The position numbers and the translations under genes are program-made. Of a stretch of 64,000 nt of DNA, positions 1-12,399 are shown piece after piece (the stretch's first letter is position 1; each line of letters opens with the position of its first letter). The notes below the pieces were generated by a model. It was not told the DNA's origin, did not search any database, and worked only from the letters and a program-made list of their open reading frames with translations. Source of the stretch: Desmodus rotundus. Its lineage: Eukaryota > Chordata > Mammalia > Chiroptera > Phyllostomidae. The stretch spans positions 168,789,220-168,853,219 of the forward strand of contig NC_071390.1 in NCBI RefSeq assembly GCF_022682495.2, read 5' to 3'.

Positions 1-9
1 CTCAGATTA

Positions 10-122
10 TGTTCCTAGTAAACTGCAAGCTCCTTGAAGGCAAGGATGGCTTCAAACTTGTTCTCCAGAGCTTAACACAGTGCCTGGCAGTTGATGGATT
101 CTCTATAAAAATTTATTAAAGG
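10..122 (+). repeat. L2 LINE 3' end
   Basis: The sequence runs through the familiar L2 3' end: CTCCTTGAAGGCAAGG, then CACAGTGCCTGGCA, then a degenerate ATAAAAATTTATTAAAG tail. It is an ancient, diverged, immobile copy. Family call is from recognition only. Confidence 0.75.
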
Positions 123-384
123 GACAGACATTCCATAGAGCAGCTTCAGGTTTTCTAAAACATTTTCTTAAAGTATTTATTTTGAAAAATGTAAGTATTT
201 CAGCGCTGTAATAAAAACAGCATACGTGTTTAAATGCATTGTATTACAAAATTTCACATACTGAATCCAACCAATACAATGAATCTTAGAGTCAGATGAG
301 CTCGTGTAGGTGCTAAGTTGAATAAAACATTGCCTGCCATTGTCTGCATGCATTTATTAATTCCTTGAATTTCACAAATATTGA
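123..384. other. Unassigned intergenic DNA
   Basis: AT-rich sequence with no convincing ORF or recognised repeat. Confidence 0.4.
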
Positions 385-690
385 AATAAAACCCAAATAT
401 TGATTAAGCACCTACTTGGTCCAGGAACCATCTACTACACAAAATGGACAGAGTTTTCTGCCTTTGTGGAGATTACGTTCTAATGGACGGACAGGCAATA
501 AGCAGTGAACTATGTAGTTCATCATAAGGAAGTAAAGTACTGTGGACTAGAGTTGTGCTGGGCAGGGGTGAAGGTTACAGTTTCAATTAAAGTGATCAAG
601 GTAGGCCTCACTAGAAAAATTACATGAGAACAGACTTGAAGCAAATGAGGGAGTTAGCTTGATGGACATCTAGGGTAAGATAATTGAATG
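385..690 (-). repeat. L2-type LINE fragment, antisense
   Basis: It starts with the reverse complement of the L2 3' end (AAGCACCTACTTGGTCCAGG) and continues with the usual upstream antisense L2-like text (GGCCTCACTAGAAAA, GACTTGAAGCAAATGAGG). The same order recurs at 14575-15190 and 60740-61280. Confidence 0.6.
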
Positions 691-699
691 CCCTCACGG

Positions 700-1010
700 A
701 AAAAAATAAACATTAACTCATGCCTCATACCACAAACAAATATACATTTTTGAATGGAGTAAAGATCTCTATATATAAAATACAAAACAAATAATGATCT
801 GAAAATTAATACATGAGGATAACTTCATGACATTGAGTTGGAAAAAATAGGGCATTAGCTCTAATCAAAAAGGACATTACAAATTTGACTCATCAAATTT
901 TGTTCATCAAAGTCATATTTTGTTCATCAAAGTCATTATTAAAACAATATAAATATCTCTTATCATTCTATAACTGACATAAAACTAATATACAGGATAT
1001 ATGAAGAACT
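700..1010 (+). repeat. Old L1M ORF2 fragment, left part of a split copy
   Basis: Degenerate L1 ORF2 text is visible: CTCATACCACAAACAAATAT, a GATAACTTCATGACATTG stretch and a TTTTGTTCATCAAAG stretch. The last is duplicated in tandem. The same old element resumes at about 1561, so it was split by the younger L1 between. No frame is open over a useful length. Confidence 0.7.
897..936. repeat. 20-bp perfect tandem duplication inside old L1
   Basis: ATTTTGTTCATCAAAGTCAT occurs twice head to tail, at 897-916 and 917-936, with no mismatch. It probably arose by local slippage after the L1M copy inserted. Confidence 0.9.
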
Positions 1011-1560
1011 GCACTTCTGGGATTATACCCTAAATATCCTGAAACACCTATTCAAAAGATCCTATGATCCTATGCATCCCAGTGTTCATAGCAGCACAAT
1101 TTACAATAGCCAAGTACTGGAAGCAACCTAAGTGCCCATCAGCAAAAGAGTGGATCCAAAAACTGTGGTACATTTACACAATGGAATACTACACAGCAGA
1201 GAGAAAGAAGGAACTCATACCCTTTGTGACAGCATGGATGGAGCTGGAGAGCATTATGCTAAGTGAAATAAGCCAGGTGGTAAAAAACAATACTATATGA
1301 TCTCACCTATTAATGGAACCTAATCAACAAAACAAACAATCAAGCAAAATAGAACCAGAGACATTGAAATAAAGAACAAACTGACAATAACCAGAGGGGG
1401 AGGTTAATAGGGGGGAAGGCTCATCAAGGAACATGTACAAAGGACACACAGACAAAGACAAAGGGGGGTAGATTTGAGGGTGGGAGGTGGGGGTGGGTGG
1501 GGCAGGGCAGTGGTGGGGGGAAAATGGAGACAACTGTACTTGAACAAGAATTTTTTTAAA
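1011..1560 (+). mobile_element. 5'-truncated L1 (ORF2 C-terminus plus 3'UTR)
   Basis: It matches the end of the full-length L1 in this window (about 26335-26895): GGGATTATACCCTAA, a 78-residue open frame at 1064-1300 ending near the ORF2 C-terminus ([20 protein letters not shown]), then a G-rich 3'UTR and an A-rich tail. A 7-bp AAGAACT occurs at 1004-1010 and again just after the tail at 1561-1567, which fits a short target-site duplication. Small indels make it older than the 20-27 kb copy. Confidence 0.88.
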
Positions 1561-2480
1561 AAGAACTTCCAGAGGTCAATCGGAAATGACAGCAATCCTA
1601 GGGGAAAAAAATGGATGAGAGGCTTGAATAGGTAATAACAGAAGAGATTATCTAAATAGCCAGTAGCCACATGAAAAGGTGTTCATCCTCATTAGTCATA
1701 ATAAAAGCGTAAATTAAAAACACATGGATTATGGATGCAGCCTCAAAGAATGACAAAAAAAATAAAAAGCTAAAAATACCAAGTGTTTTCAAGGATGTGG
1801 GACAACTGGAACTCTCATGTGCAGTTGGTTAGAAAGTAAATTGATACATTTGACACAGAAAGCAGTGTGACATTGTGTATTGAAGTCCCTGTGACTCCAC
1901 AATCCACTTCCAGCTCTATCTCCCTCTGAACTGTGTACACACAAAAATCAAGAGACATGTACAAGAATGTCCATGGGAGCATCATTTAATATAATTCAGA
2001 TCTAAAAGCAAAACCAACGCTCACCAATGGTAGAATGGAAAAATGAACTTGAGTACATTAAGGCAATGCACAGCAATGAAAATGAATAAACTACTATTAC
2101 ATACGATGCCTAGGTAAACCCTCACACATGTAACATGAGTGAAAGAGGCCGGATATAGAACACATAGGCACAAAGACTGCACAATTGCATTTACAAAGTT
2201 CAAAAACAGACAAAACTCAACTAAACTGCTTAGGGATGCATAACTGGTGTGTTAAGTATATAGTAAAGATACTGATATTAAAAAATCAAGAGAGTGATTC
2301 CTGGTTAGAAGAGACAGGCGTAGTAACTGGGAAGAAGCACCTAAGGGCTTTTGGAATGCTGGCAATACCCATTTTCTTGATCTTGATGGTTTTCATGAGA
2401 GTTTCTTCATAATAATTTATTGTTATCAATGTACATTTAGGTAATTTTTGTATGTGTTTTTCACAATAAATAATTCTGAA
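1561..2480 (+). repeat. Old L1M ORF2 end and 3'UTR, right part of a split copy
   Basis: It resumes the L1M interrupted at about 1010: GGCTTGAATAGG, CACATGAAAAGGTGTTCATC, CAAGGATGTGGGACAACTGG, then 3'UTR text (GGATGCATAACTGGTG). It ends near CACAATAAATAATTC. Many stops and indels mark it as decayed. Confidence 0.8.
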
Positions 2481-3289
2481 GTCATTATAAAGATATTTAA
2501 AACTTCAACAATTTTTAAAATTTGGGGAGCAATGTCATATATGGAAAATCTCTGTACCTTCCTCTCAATTTTATGATAAACCTAAAGCTGCCCTAGAAAA
2601 TGAAGTCAATCAAAGAGAGAGAAAGTAATGAGAAAACAATTAGAGGGGAAGAATTAGAATTATGATCATAGACCATACTTTTGAGGAATTCTGTTTCAAA
2701 GAAGCATAAATAAATGAAACAGTAGTGGTTGGGGCAAGTGATCTCAAGAGGAGAATTGATGGGAGAATCTCTATCCCATGCATAGAAAGCAAATGGAGGA
2801 AAAATAACAGAGAATTTCTGGTGCAAGGACTTTGAATAGACCCAAAGGGATAGCGTCTAGGGCAGCAGTAGAAGGGCTGGCATTAGAAAACAGATGTTGG
2901 AAGGTGAGTTCATATGCTGGGGATGCCCTACAAACACTCTCTTTTGCTAGCTTTTGTTTTCTCATTTGCATAGGAAACATGATAACTGGCAGAAAGTGAA
3001 GATAACAAAACTGTCTTAAGGATTCAGAAGAGAAAAGAAGGTATCAAATAGTCCTCTAACAAAGTAGAAGAGTGAGTGGACAAAGGAAGTGTTGTAGAAA
3101 GAACAGAGAGCAAGGAGTCCTCTTCCAGTTAGTGGAAATGAATATGAAGTGAGAAGAGTCAGCACACTGTGTATTTCTCTCCAGTCTTGTTCAATCTCAG
3201 GAGGGTAGAATTTTCGTACACATGTCCATACCCATATAACCACACGCATGTACACACTGAAATATATCCATTTATATGAATATGTACAA
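2481..3289. other. Unassigned intergenic DNA
   Basis: No gene or recognisable repeat. Short open frames on the minus strand lack coding character. Confidence 0.4.
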
Positions 3290-3428
3290 ACATGTGTGAG
3301 TTTTTCTGTCTCATCTTATTAAACTGTAGAATTGATGAGCTATTTATTTATTTATTTATTCCCAGCATCCAGAATAGTGCTGGTCATATAGTACAGTCTC
3401 AAGAAATATTTGTTGAATAAATGAGTGA
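3290..3428 (+). repeat. L2 LINE 3' end with short TTTA run
   Basis: TTAAACTGTAGAATTGATGAG, the CCAGCATCCAGAATAGTGCTGG segment and AAATATTTGTTGAATAAATGA are L2 3' terminal text. A small (TTTA)n run at about 3340-3360 lies in the middle. Confidence 0.75.
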
Positions 3429-6400
3429 GGACAGCTTTTAAATATTATTAATGCTTTGGTTTTAAAACAAAAATTTCTACTAGACTTCTTTCCAAATTTG
3501 GTTCATTTCACTTGTCAGGTATTTGAGACTGTAAGGACAATGAACTTAAAAACCAAAGAAAGCAGCTTGGCAACTGCTTCTGCTTCCCTCGCAGTATTTT
3601 CAAGTCTGTGCAATGAAAACAGGATATTCAAGTAAATTAGATAATGAGATTGATCTGATTTCAGCTGTCATCCATTAATACTGATTTGAAATTTTGTGTT
3701 CAGAAATAAGTACCTCATTTAACTAATGTGAAGGACTTTACAATAATTAAATATTAATTATTTAACTTGTAAAATAACATTACACTGACAAATGTATTTT
3801 TTTATATTTTAGGATTCTGTGTAACCGTTTACTTCCATTCCTGTAAGATTTAAATCCACTACCTTGGAAAATAACTAGAAAGACAGACTCATCAAATATG
3901 AGAGTGACAAGAAACTAGGGGAAGACAACAGATTCACTGATGATGAAACCAAAGTGGAAAATATTTTGACTGAAGCACTGCATTAAATCTAGTGTGTTAA
4001 AATTTAACAGGGATCTAGTGGCTATTTTGGAGTCTCCCAACAAACCACTACACAAGTAGAGCACCGGGATGATTTGACTTAGCAGTACACAGATGAAAAT
4101 AATTGTTTCAGTTGGCAAAAGCCTCCATGAGTACCTATGATGAGGTGGAACAGACCCCAAAAGAGATAAAGTGAATTTAAGCTGCTTTAATAAATACGTA
4201 TCTTGAACAAATGAGATGGCAATATTTTCTCTGTGCTACTCATAACACACCTAGTGTATTCATCCAATTCTAAGTACCGCAACTTAACACAAATTAGAAC
4301 ATTTTCAGAGGACATTGCATAAGATGGTGAAGAAAATACAATATCTTAAGAAATCATTTTTTTAAAAAACTTATTTACCCAACGGAAGAGACGTAGCAGA
4401 GAAAATAACTCCTTGAAAACATTGATGCTATAGAGTCAGGTCCACGTTGGCCACCAAGTACAAACCCTGTGGACCCAAGAGAAAGCAATGTGGCTATGAC
4501 CACTGAGTCAAGGGGTCTCTGAAGGTGAAGTAATGATGACGTCCCCACCTGATGTAAAGTGTTTCATGGCTGAAAACATTGAACGTTTGACTGGCTGAAC
4601 CACAAGCCGCTGCTCTACCATTCAAAACTGAAAGTAAATGCAAAGCTTTCCTTGCTGGCGCTATTCCCTCTCCATGGCCCGTTATTCCTCATCCTTTTCT
4701 AGCTCAGTCTTGACTGTTTTAAGGATAAAGATGATTAAGGGCAGATCCGAGATTTCACTGTTTCCAAGGGAGACTGAAGGCCATACTCACCGATTTGGTA
4801 CGCAGTGGAACTTTGGGGAGGAAGGGCAGAAATTTTTATGGCTTTTTTGGGATAAGGGTACCCAATTCATTCTCCAACTCAGTCTGGTGATGTGGAGAGG
4901 GTACCTGTTTACAGCTGATGGAGTTTGGGTTGGATTAAGACTAAGGAAAGAAAGAAACATGACCTTGTGGATGGAGGCTTTGGCCAATTCAATGTACTGT
5001 TCCTGTTGCTTCTACAGCTGAAACGTATAAGAGAAAGGGTTGTATTACATGCTGATATTTCCCCTGCTCCATAAATTCCAGGGGAGTCTTCTGATTGAGA
5101 AGAACCAGGTGTAGAGATGTGCTAATAATTTGGGGAATCACAAACCTAATGATCCCTTTAAGATACTAGTCTCTGTGACTGAAGATTTTGCCAACTGAAG
5201 CCTCAAGAGAAAGGTGATAGCCTCAACTCAGAGGGTACTGTGGGGTTTGGATGATCTTTTGTCTTTCAGAGCCACCTCTACAACTTCTCTCATTAGGAAA
5301 TCTTAGGAAAACACCTCAGTACAGCTCTCCCAATACTGCCAGACAGCTAGGAACACAATCTCATCATTTCTCTTAACCTTACGAAGAAGTCTGTCAGAAA
5401 CAGACAGGGATTCTCGGTTCCGGTGCCTCCCACTTCAACAGCTCCAGATGTCTCCTCCACCTCCAGTGCCATAGCTCTTGCACACCAGTGGTGCAGGGAA
5501 ACAGGACAGATCGGACTGACTGTTCCCAGGCAGTCTCTCCAGGAAGAACTGGTCTCAATTATTCAAACTTAACTGGGAACCATAGACTACTAGTCATCCG
5601 GGGGCCATGTTGGAGGCACTGTCAGTCCATGTCCCCCAATTGATGTAGGTCCTGGTTGGTGGGGGACAGGGGCAATTGTAAACATTTTATTCCAGGAGCA
5701 CCCTGTATGCCCCCAATTCGGTACTTTTTACATAGAAGCCAGGCATTAACTTGCCTCCCTACCAATAAGATGGTAATTTGCACCATGGAAAGATTAGTGT
5801 GTACAGATAGAAGACTCCAGACGAGTTTCTGTGAGTATATACGGGGCAACATTGAGAGAAAGGGGTGCAGGCGTGGAGAGGAGCTAGTTTTGGGTAACTA
5901 GACCAACTTTGGATAGCATACTTTTGTATAAAAAGAATGTAGCCTCATTTTGTAGTCATATTGCAGGATTAAGGAAGTAATATATTACATAAGGTGAAAC
6001 AGAGCGATGACTAAATTTGCTGACTGTGGGTATTCTGTAATTGGAGGCATTCAAGTATGGAATATATGGTTATTTAGTAAAAAAACATTTCAGGAGAAAT
6101 TCGAACGTTGACTGAAAGGATGGACTAGATTCTACAATATTTCCTTTCTCTCACTTTTGATCTAGGGAAAAATAAAAACATTCCAGCATACAAATGCATG
6201 CAAAAATTTTAGACTCCAAACGTTCGAAACTCCTGAATAAGTCATCAGTATAAATAACTTGTCTGAATAATACCACCCTTCTCATTCACCTGAGATTCTT
6301 TGAGTAAAAAGACATCTCAGAAATCAACCAGCTTCTTGCATGAATTTCACAGGCAAAGAAAATGATACTCAAGCAATTAAATGGTTTTCTCAAATTTTCA

Positions 6401-7039
6401 TAAGATTTATGACATAAAATGAGATATTAAGTATTACGACTTTCAACCAGCCTTTCTCACCGAGAGTTCCTTGTCTAAACCACAGAATTCAGAAAAATTA
6501 TTTAAATGACTATTTTCTGAATGCTCCCAGAGTTGTTACACAACACAGGAGCTGCGTACTGGCTTTGAGATGCACAGGAGAGAAAGCAGGTCCATACCCG
6601 TGTGGACACCCAGAACACTGGATACTGTTCTCTCCAGGGCTGACCTCCGAAGTTGGCTGCATCTCTCACCACACCTGAATCACTGTTTATCAGGAGAAAG
6701 GGTTGTTTTCATCTCTGCATTATCAGGTGATCCACATAACACATGAGCTGCAGAAAGAATACACAGTCCACCTGTAGCCTTTGGGTTCTTTGGTAGAAAT
6801 TGAACAAAGCTCATCTAGAGAATTTGCTGAAGACTAAGTTGGTGCTCTGGCCCCTAACTGCAAGCCAGAAGCAACTTTACATCACCAGGGTTCACGCCAC
6901 CTCAGAAAAACACCAACATTTTTACCCTCAATAAATTGTTCGCTGAGCAAAACGCCCAGTTGAACCACTATGGGGTTCAGTGCTGATTAAGTCCTATTCT
7001 TTCAAGAGAAGCCCTTTCCCTGAGCACTGCAGAGAGAAG
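3429..7039. other. Unassigned intergenic DNA, 3.6 kb
   Basis: No exon-like frame or RNA gene is recognised. The largest open frame (4638-5021, 127 codons) has an unstructured composition and no known motif. Decayed repeats may be present but I cannot name them. Confidence 0.4.
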
Positions 7040-7900
7040 TGGGGAGGCTGGGGGTTAAGGCCCGATCGGGTTACTCTGTTCTCTTTGTCTCTAATGGAAA
7101 CAGGCCGCTAAGGTATGCAAGTGTGTAAATGATTATTTTCCTAACATTAAACATTTGATTTAAAGCATATTCCCTTTGAAGGAGGGCATAATTTTGGAAT
7201 GAATTTAAGTTTCTAAGTGGCTAGAAACTGGGTTTAGCCAGATTTCTAGCTGTAAGCAAAAGTCAGCCTCTGATAAGAAGCTGTTGTACTTTATTGATGC
7301 AAAGGAGGTAAGTGCCCTCTTGGGGGTTTCTTCCTTCGTTCAAGAGCATCCTAGTTGTTATTTGCAAACTGCAGTGTGCAAATCTGAATGTTTTTCAGAT
7401 ACCTCGCACCATACAGCTGAGTTCTCATCAGAGAAAGCTTCCAAGGGCCTGGGTGAGCTTTTAATGTTGTCTTGGTGAGGCAGGAAAGCTTCTCTCTCCA
7501 TTACCTATTCATATGCAATATTGAATTATAAAATAAAGCACAGAACCAAAATAGATAGACTTTCCAACAGAGAAACACGCAGCCGCATTACAAAGTCAAT
7601 TTCGTATATGGGATCCTGCGCTGAATCATTAAGCTATTTAGGAATGCGTTTCACAGCTAACTCATCCTGGCAGGCCCAACGGGACACAGTTCCTCTTAAA
7701 ATAAATATGGAGTCATCAAACAGGCATCGCTGTGACAATTATCGGCTGGGCTTGAAGGAATTTTGCTTGGCTTTTCAAAGCAACCAGAACAAAAAGAAGG
7801 GCTCCGCCAGTCACAAGCTTAATCTACATATGGGAACAAACTTTTGCAAACATCAATCTGAATAAATATACTGCCTTCTTCTTCTGTTTTGCTCAGTACA
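7040..7900. promoter_or_regulatory. Possible conserved non-coding (enhancer-like) block
   Basis: This stretch lacks simple repeats and known transposon text. It has mixed composition with clustered A/T-core motifs, such as AATCATTAAGCTATTTAGG near 7625, TTAAAATAAATATGG near 7698 and GACAATTATCGG near 7735. Ordinary neutral intergenic DNA here is far more repeat-derived. Open frames at 7284-7478 and 7521-7865 exist but show no protein signature. Function is inferred only. Confidence 0.35.
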
Positions 7901-8879
7901 CTTAGGAAATAAGGGTTCCACATAACTGAATTTTCCAGGTAACTTGCAACTTACTATTTAAAAACGAAAATGAAGAAAAAGGAGGGAGGCAGTGGGACCG
8001 AAACAACTCTAAATACAGGGATCAGGCACAAATAACATCCCTTTTTTATTACTAAAACTTTTATTACAAAATCCTAAGCATGGAATTCTGTAATATAACA
8101 ATATCACACTCAAGCACACCATATGACAGTTTAGGTGACATGTTCAAATAAAAACTATAAATTATTACACCCATATTATTACCTTACCAACTACAATCAA
8201 GCAGGCCCTACTTCTGCTGGACCCTGTATATTAATTACATAGACATCAGTTTTCTTAAATAGAGGCTGGGTTATAATTTCATTTTATAAAAGTTTTTTAG
8301 TTGACTTCACATCACCCATTTGGGAAGCTCTTGTAATCACTCCAGAGAGGGTTGTTTTACATCTGGACCAGGTGGCTGAGGTAATGGGGAGGAGGGGGCA
8401 GATTTAAGATACAGTTTGGAGGTAGATTGACAGAATTTAGAGACTGATTGAACATGGTGTTTAGGCTGAGGATAAAGGCAAAGATGATTCACTGTTTCTG
8501 ACACAAGTAACTGGGAAGATAGGATGCTACGCATGGTGATGTCAGATGCAGAAGGCAGAAGAGCCTGTAGAGGAAAATATCAGTACGATCAATAACCTGG
8601 AACTTAACAGAACTCAGAAATAAAGGGAAAGACCCCGGAGCCAGGGAAATGTCTACAAAACTCAGACTTGAGCTATACACCAACGTTGGCGAGGCCCTCA
8701 CTCAGAGCACATTGACCCTTGATTGAGGCTCAGCTGTAACGTATGAGATTCCTGGTTGCGTGATTTTAGCAGGTTGGGAAGAGTGCATGAAAGGGGATAA
8801 GTCTGCATGAGAACGACACACAGTCAGGCGGTGGTTCGGAGCCTGAATGGAAAACTGGTGCATTACAACGTGGAACAAT
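7901..8879. other. Unassigned intergenic DNA
   Basis: Nothing recognised apart from low-complexity stretches. No convincing coding frame. Confidence 0.4.
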
Positions 8880-9105
8880 TGGTCATGTTTACCGTAAAAT
8901 CCCCTCTGCTGAGTGAGGATTAAGTGAGCTAGTACGTGTAAGGCTTGTGGTTCACCATTTCTTTTAATACTCAAAACCATCCTGTGTGGTCAGAAGATTA
9001 TCAGCATTTTACAGGTGAGCCAATGGATACTCTGAGAGTTCATGCTATTTGCCCAAACTCACACACAGTAAGTGGCTAAGTTGCAGTTCTGGTGAATATG
9101 TGCTG
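8880..9105. repeat. MIR SINE fragments
   Basis: Sense MIR-like GGATTAAGTGAGCTAGTACG at about 8919 is followed by antisense MIR text: ATCAGCATTTTACAGGTGAG and CTCACACACAGTAAGTGGC. Two diverged pieces probably lie side by side. Confidence 0.6.
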
Positions 9106-12100
9106 AAGTTCAAAGACTGGCTATTTTTCCCTCTGAAGCTGGACATTGAAGCCAATGAATGGAATGTAGGATGATATAATTAACAGCTCAGTTAAAAACA
9201 AAAATTCTTCTGAACAATTAGACCTCTACATTTAAAATACTTGGACTCATGAAGTAATGAGCTACAGTTCCCAAATTGATCAAGGACAAGTAATCTTTCA
9301 TAGCCATTATATTTTCAAATGGGATTCGGCTAAGAGGGGGGAAGAAAAGACAGCTAAATTACTTTCAACAACAGAATTCTGTGAATTTAGAATCCCAGTT
9401 CAAATAAAATTGGGGATAGATAAGTGTTTCAGATATTGTAAAGTGATATTACAATGTTAGCATTTTTGTTAGTTGAGCCAATGTGGGCATGTCAACCAAC
9501 CCCATTCTACAAGAGGATGAATTATCCAATAGTTAAGCGTTATAATCAGATGGCACTGCACTGCCCACTGCCCACCCTCTTCTGCCTTATTCTTTCTCTC
9601 TGATTCTTTCTAGATTGAAATACATGTCATTAGAGTCATTTCCTTAAATGACTAACAAAATTAGGCATTTTCTCCCAAAGGCCACTGTTGAAATGAACAC
9701 GTATGGCCAGCAATGAGGATTGTAGGGGCTCAAAGGCCTTCCCTCAGTCATTTGAATCTCACAGTCATTTAGGTGAGAGAGCTTGACAGACAAGCTAGTG
9801 GCCTGCTTGGGAGGTAGAGACACATGGGCAAATTATCTTCGATTGGAAATGATGACAAAATGTGGCAGAAAGCCTTTTGCATCATTAATTTATATTTTTT
9901 TCTCTCTGTTTTTCCTATATCCTTTGTGCCCATTCAAGCAGGCACCAGTCTCAAACCAAGAAGGATTTGTGAAAAGATACCTGGCTTTTATAGTCAAAAA
10001 CTTAAGTTCATTAAGAATAGCAAGGCTTGAAGTAAGAGCGCATGGCGTGCCAAAAATTTAGTGAGTGACCAAAGAGTGTGCCAGAGAGGCTAGATGCTAG
10101 GGCCCGGAGCTAACAACCTTACCAAAGATTCCTTAAATGCACTGTGGACTATGGAGGACAAAACCAATGCATTTGTACTTTGTAGTAACCGCAGGACCTT
10201 GGCACAACCTCCAGGAAGTGGTGAAGGGAAGCCCCACAAATGTGTAGTTCAATTTTCCATAGGTCAAAAACATAGGAGCTCAAACTTGGAAGTTTAGTTG
10301 GCCTAAAATTAAAAGACATGAAGAAAATGTGTTCCTCTGAGCGAGAACGGAGATGAAGATGGAAGACACATATCCAATGCAGAATCTAAAGCCTTAGAGG
10401 ACAGGCAGAGGAAGGAACTGAACTGCAGGGTGGAAGTGGAACAAAACACTACGATAAGAAAATCCAAGGAGAACAAAGAGTTCCTGAAAAGATATCAGGT
10501 CAGGTGTGACAAGATAATCTAGATAACAAATAATCCTGGAATCAAAAGGAAGCTGGGTGCTGCCTTAAAGGGTGCAAGCCCCCCAAGGAAGAGGTCATTT
10601 TACATCTCTTACATCAACTGCACATGTTTCCCGAACAGCAGCCTTTCCTATGAGATTCAAATTCTTACATGTTTTCATGGCAAACCCTAATTTTACCGTC
10701 TCCCGAAAGGCCAAGCAGAGCCTAATTTAGTGTGACACATTCATGTCCAGGCTACTGTTACTCCTCAGAGTGAGCTGAATCTGAACATCAAAATGAAATT
10801 TCAAATAGATTATTTTTTCCCCAAGCCCTCAAACTTTTGCTAGAAAATCCATGACACTAGGAAAGATACTGTGCCTTATAGAAGGGCACTACAGTTCCCA
10901 CTATGGGTAGAAGAATTTCACTGCCAAAATAAAGTCCAATAATTAATCTCCTCTATGAACAAGTGGAATCTCAGGTTTTCTCTTTGTATTTGTGGAACCT
11001 GGCTGAATTTGTTTTCTTCCCCTAATCCTATCTGGGTAGATAGTTTCCAAAGGCCACTGCCAGCAACTTCCTTCCTCCCTGCACATGAAGCTGTGTGTGT
11101 ATAGGGCAGGGGGTGGGGGTGGGGGGTGGCTATATATTTCAATCATTCTCTTTGAATCTGGGCTGGCTTTGTAATTAATGGAATGTTCAGATGTGACGTT
11201 ATGCCTGCTTCAGACCTTGCTTTGAAGAGCCCTGGAGCTTCTGCCTTCGTGTTCTCCAGGGAAGCCAGTTTCCATGCTATAAAGGAGCTAACTAGACTAT
11301 TAAATAATGAGGCACAAAGTAGAGAGAGAGACAGAAAGAGGGGAGGGAAGGAAAAGAGGCAGGAAGAGAAAGAGAGACCACACGGGGGTGCCCAACATGA
11401 GCATAAATTAATCTCTTATCTTCCAGCCGGTCTAGATCTATAGCCGAATGCAGCCAAATGTGTGCCCTAAGTGATGCTATTTGAATGAAAGAACTCTGCC
11501 AGGTAAACCTCACCTGAATTCTTGGCTGAAAGACAATAAATTGTTGTTGTTTTTAAGCCATTAATTTAGTGGTTATCTGGTTTGTAGCAATAGAGAACGG
11601 AAAGACAAGTCTAGACCTCATGATGTATTATTTCAACCATTCTTTTGCTACCATGTCAACTCCCATGAAAGACCTCGGTTCAATATAAACTGAAACATTT
11701 ATCTCCTACACACTATCTTCTGGAGAAGGGCCATTGCAAATATATGTTCTCTGTCCTCAGCTGGACTTCGATTTTCATCAACAGTTCTTCCTTACGGCCC
11801 TGGATCACCCTTTTATTCCTCACAGTGGCCACTGCAGATATTCACTGTGCTTCCTCAGCCATCCTGGGCCTTTCTCACCTCCATCAAACACAGGAAGACT
11901 TCCCTCAACCTCGCAAAATTTATTTTAGAAAGGGGGCTCCCTAGATCCCTGGCCTTGTGTTTTCAGAATTAACTGATGGGCTGGTATGGCAGGAACGACT
12001 GGACATGTTCACCCCAACACCTTTCTCTCTTTGAGATCCAACTGTTCACAGAAAAGCGTGTGCTCTCATCTGCACAGGTGTTCTTGGCCTTGCAGTAAGG

Positions 12101-12399
12101 GGTCCATTCTGTGTGGGCAGTCTTGGAGAAGTCCAGATGGCCAGGCTCTATATGCCTGTCTAATTCAGGACTAGAATATTACCAAGTCTATATGCCCATA
12201 GCTCATAACTATATTCTCCAGTCCATCTACCATGTACAAAGCTTTCACATTGGATTTTCATCTCTCTTCTTCACTGTGTTATTCTTCATTTGGTTCTGAA
12301 CTCATGGAACAAGGCAGGAGAAAGTTACATACTGATTCCATAAAACTCTAATGTTTTCTATATATTTAATCGTAAGCACCACTATCCTTTCCTCTAAAC
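9106..12399. other. Unassigned intergenic DNA, 3.3 kb
   Basis: No gene recognised. It includes a G-rich run at about 11106-11128 and a purine-rich stretch at 11318-11385. Open frames at 9783-10061 and 11183-11443 lack motifs. Confidence 0.4.

Noticed and set aside
4638..5021. 127-codon plus-strand open frame
   Set aside because: No motif and no codon pattern to support coding; overlapped by a minus-strand frame.
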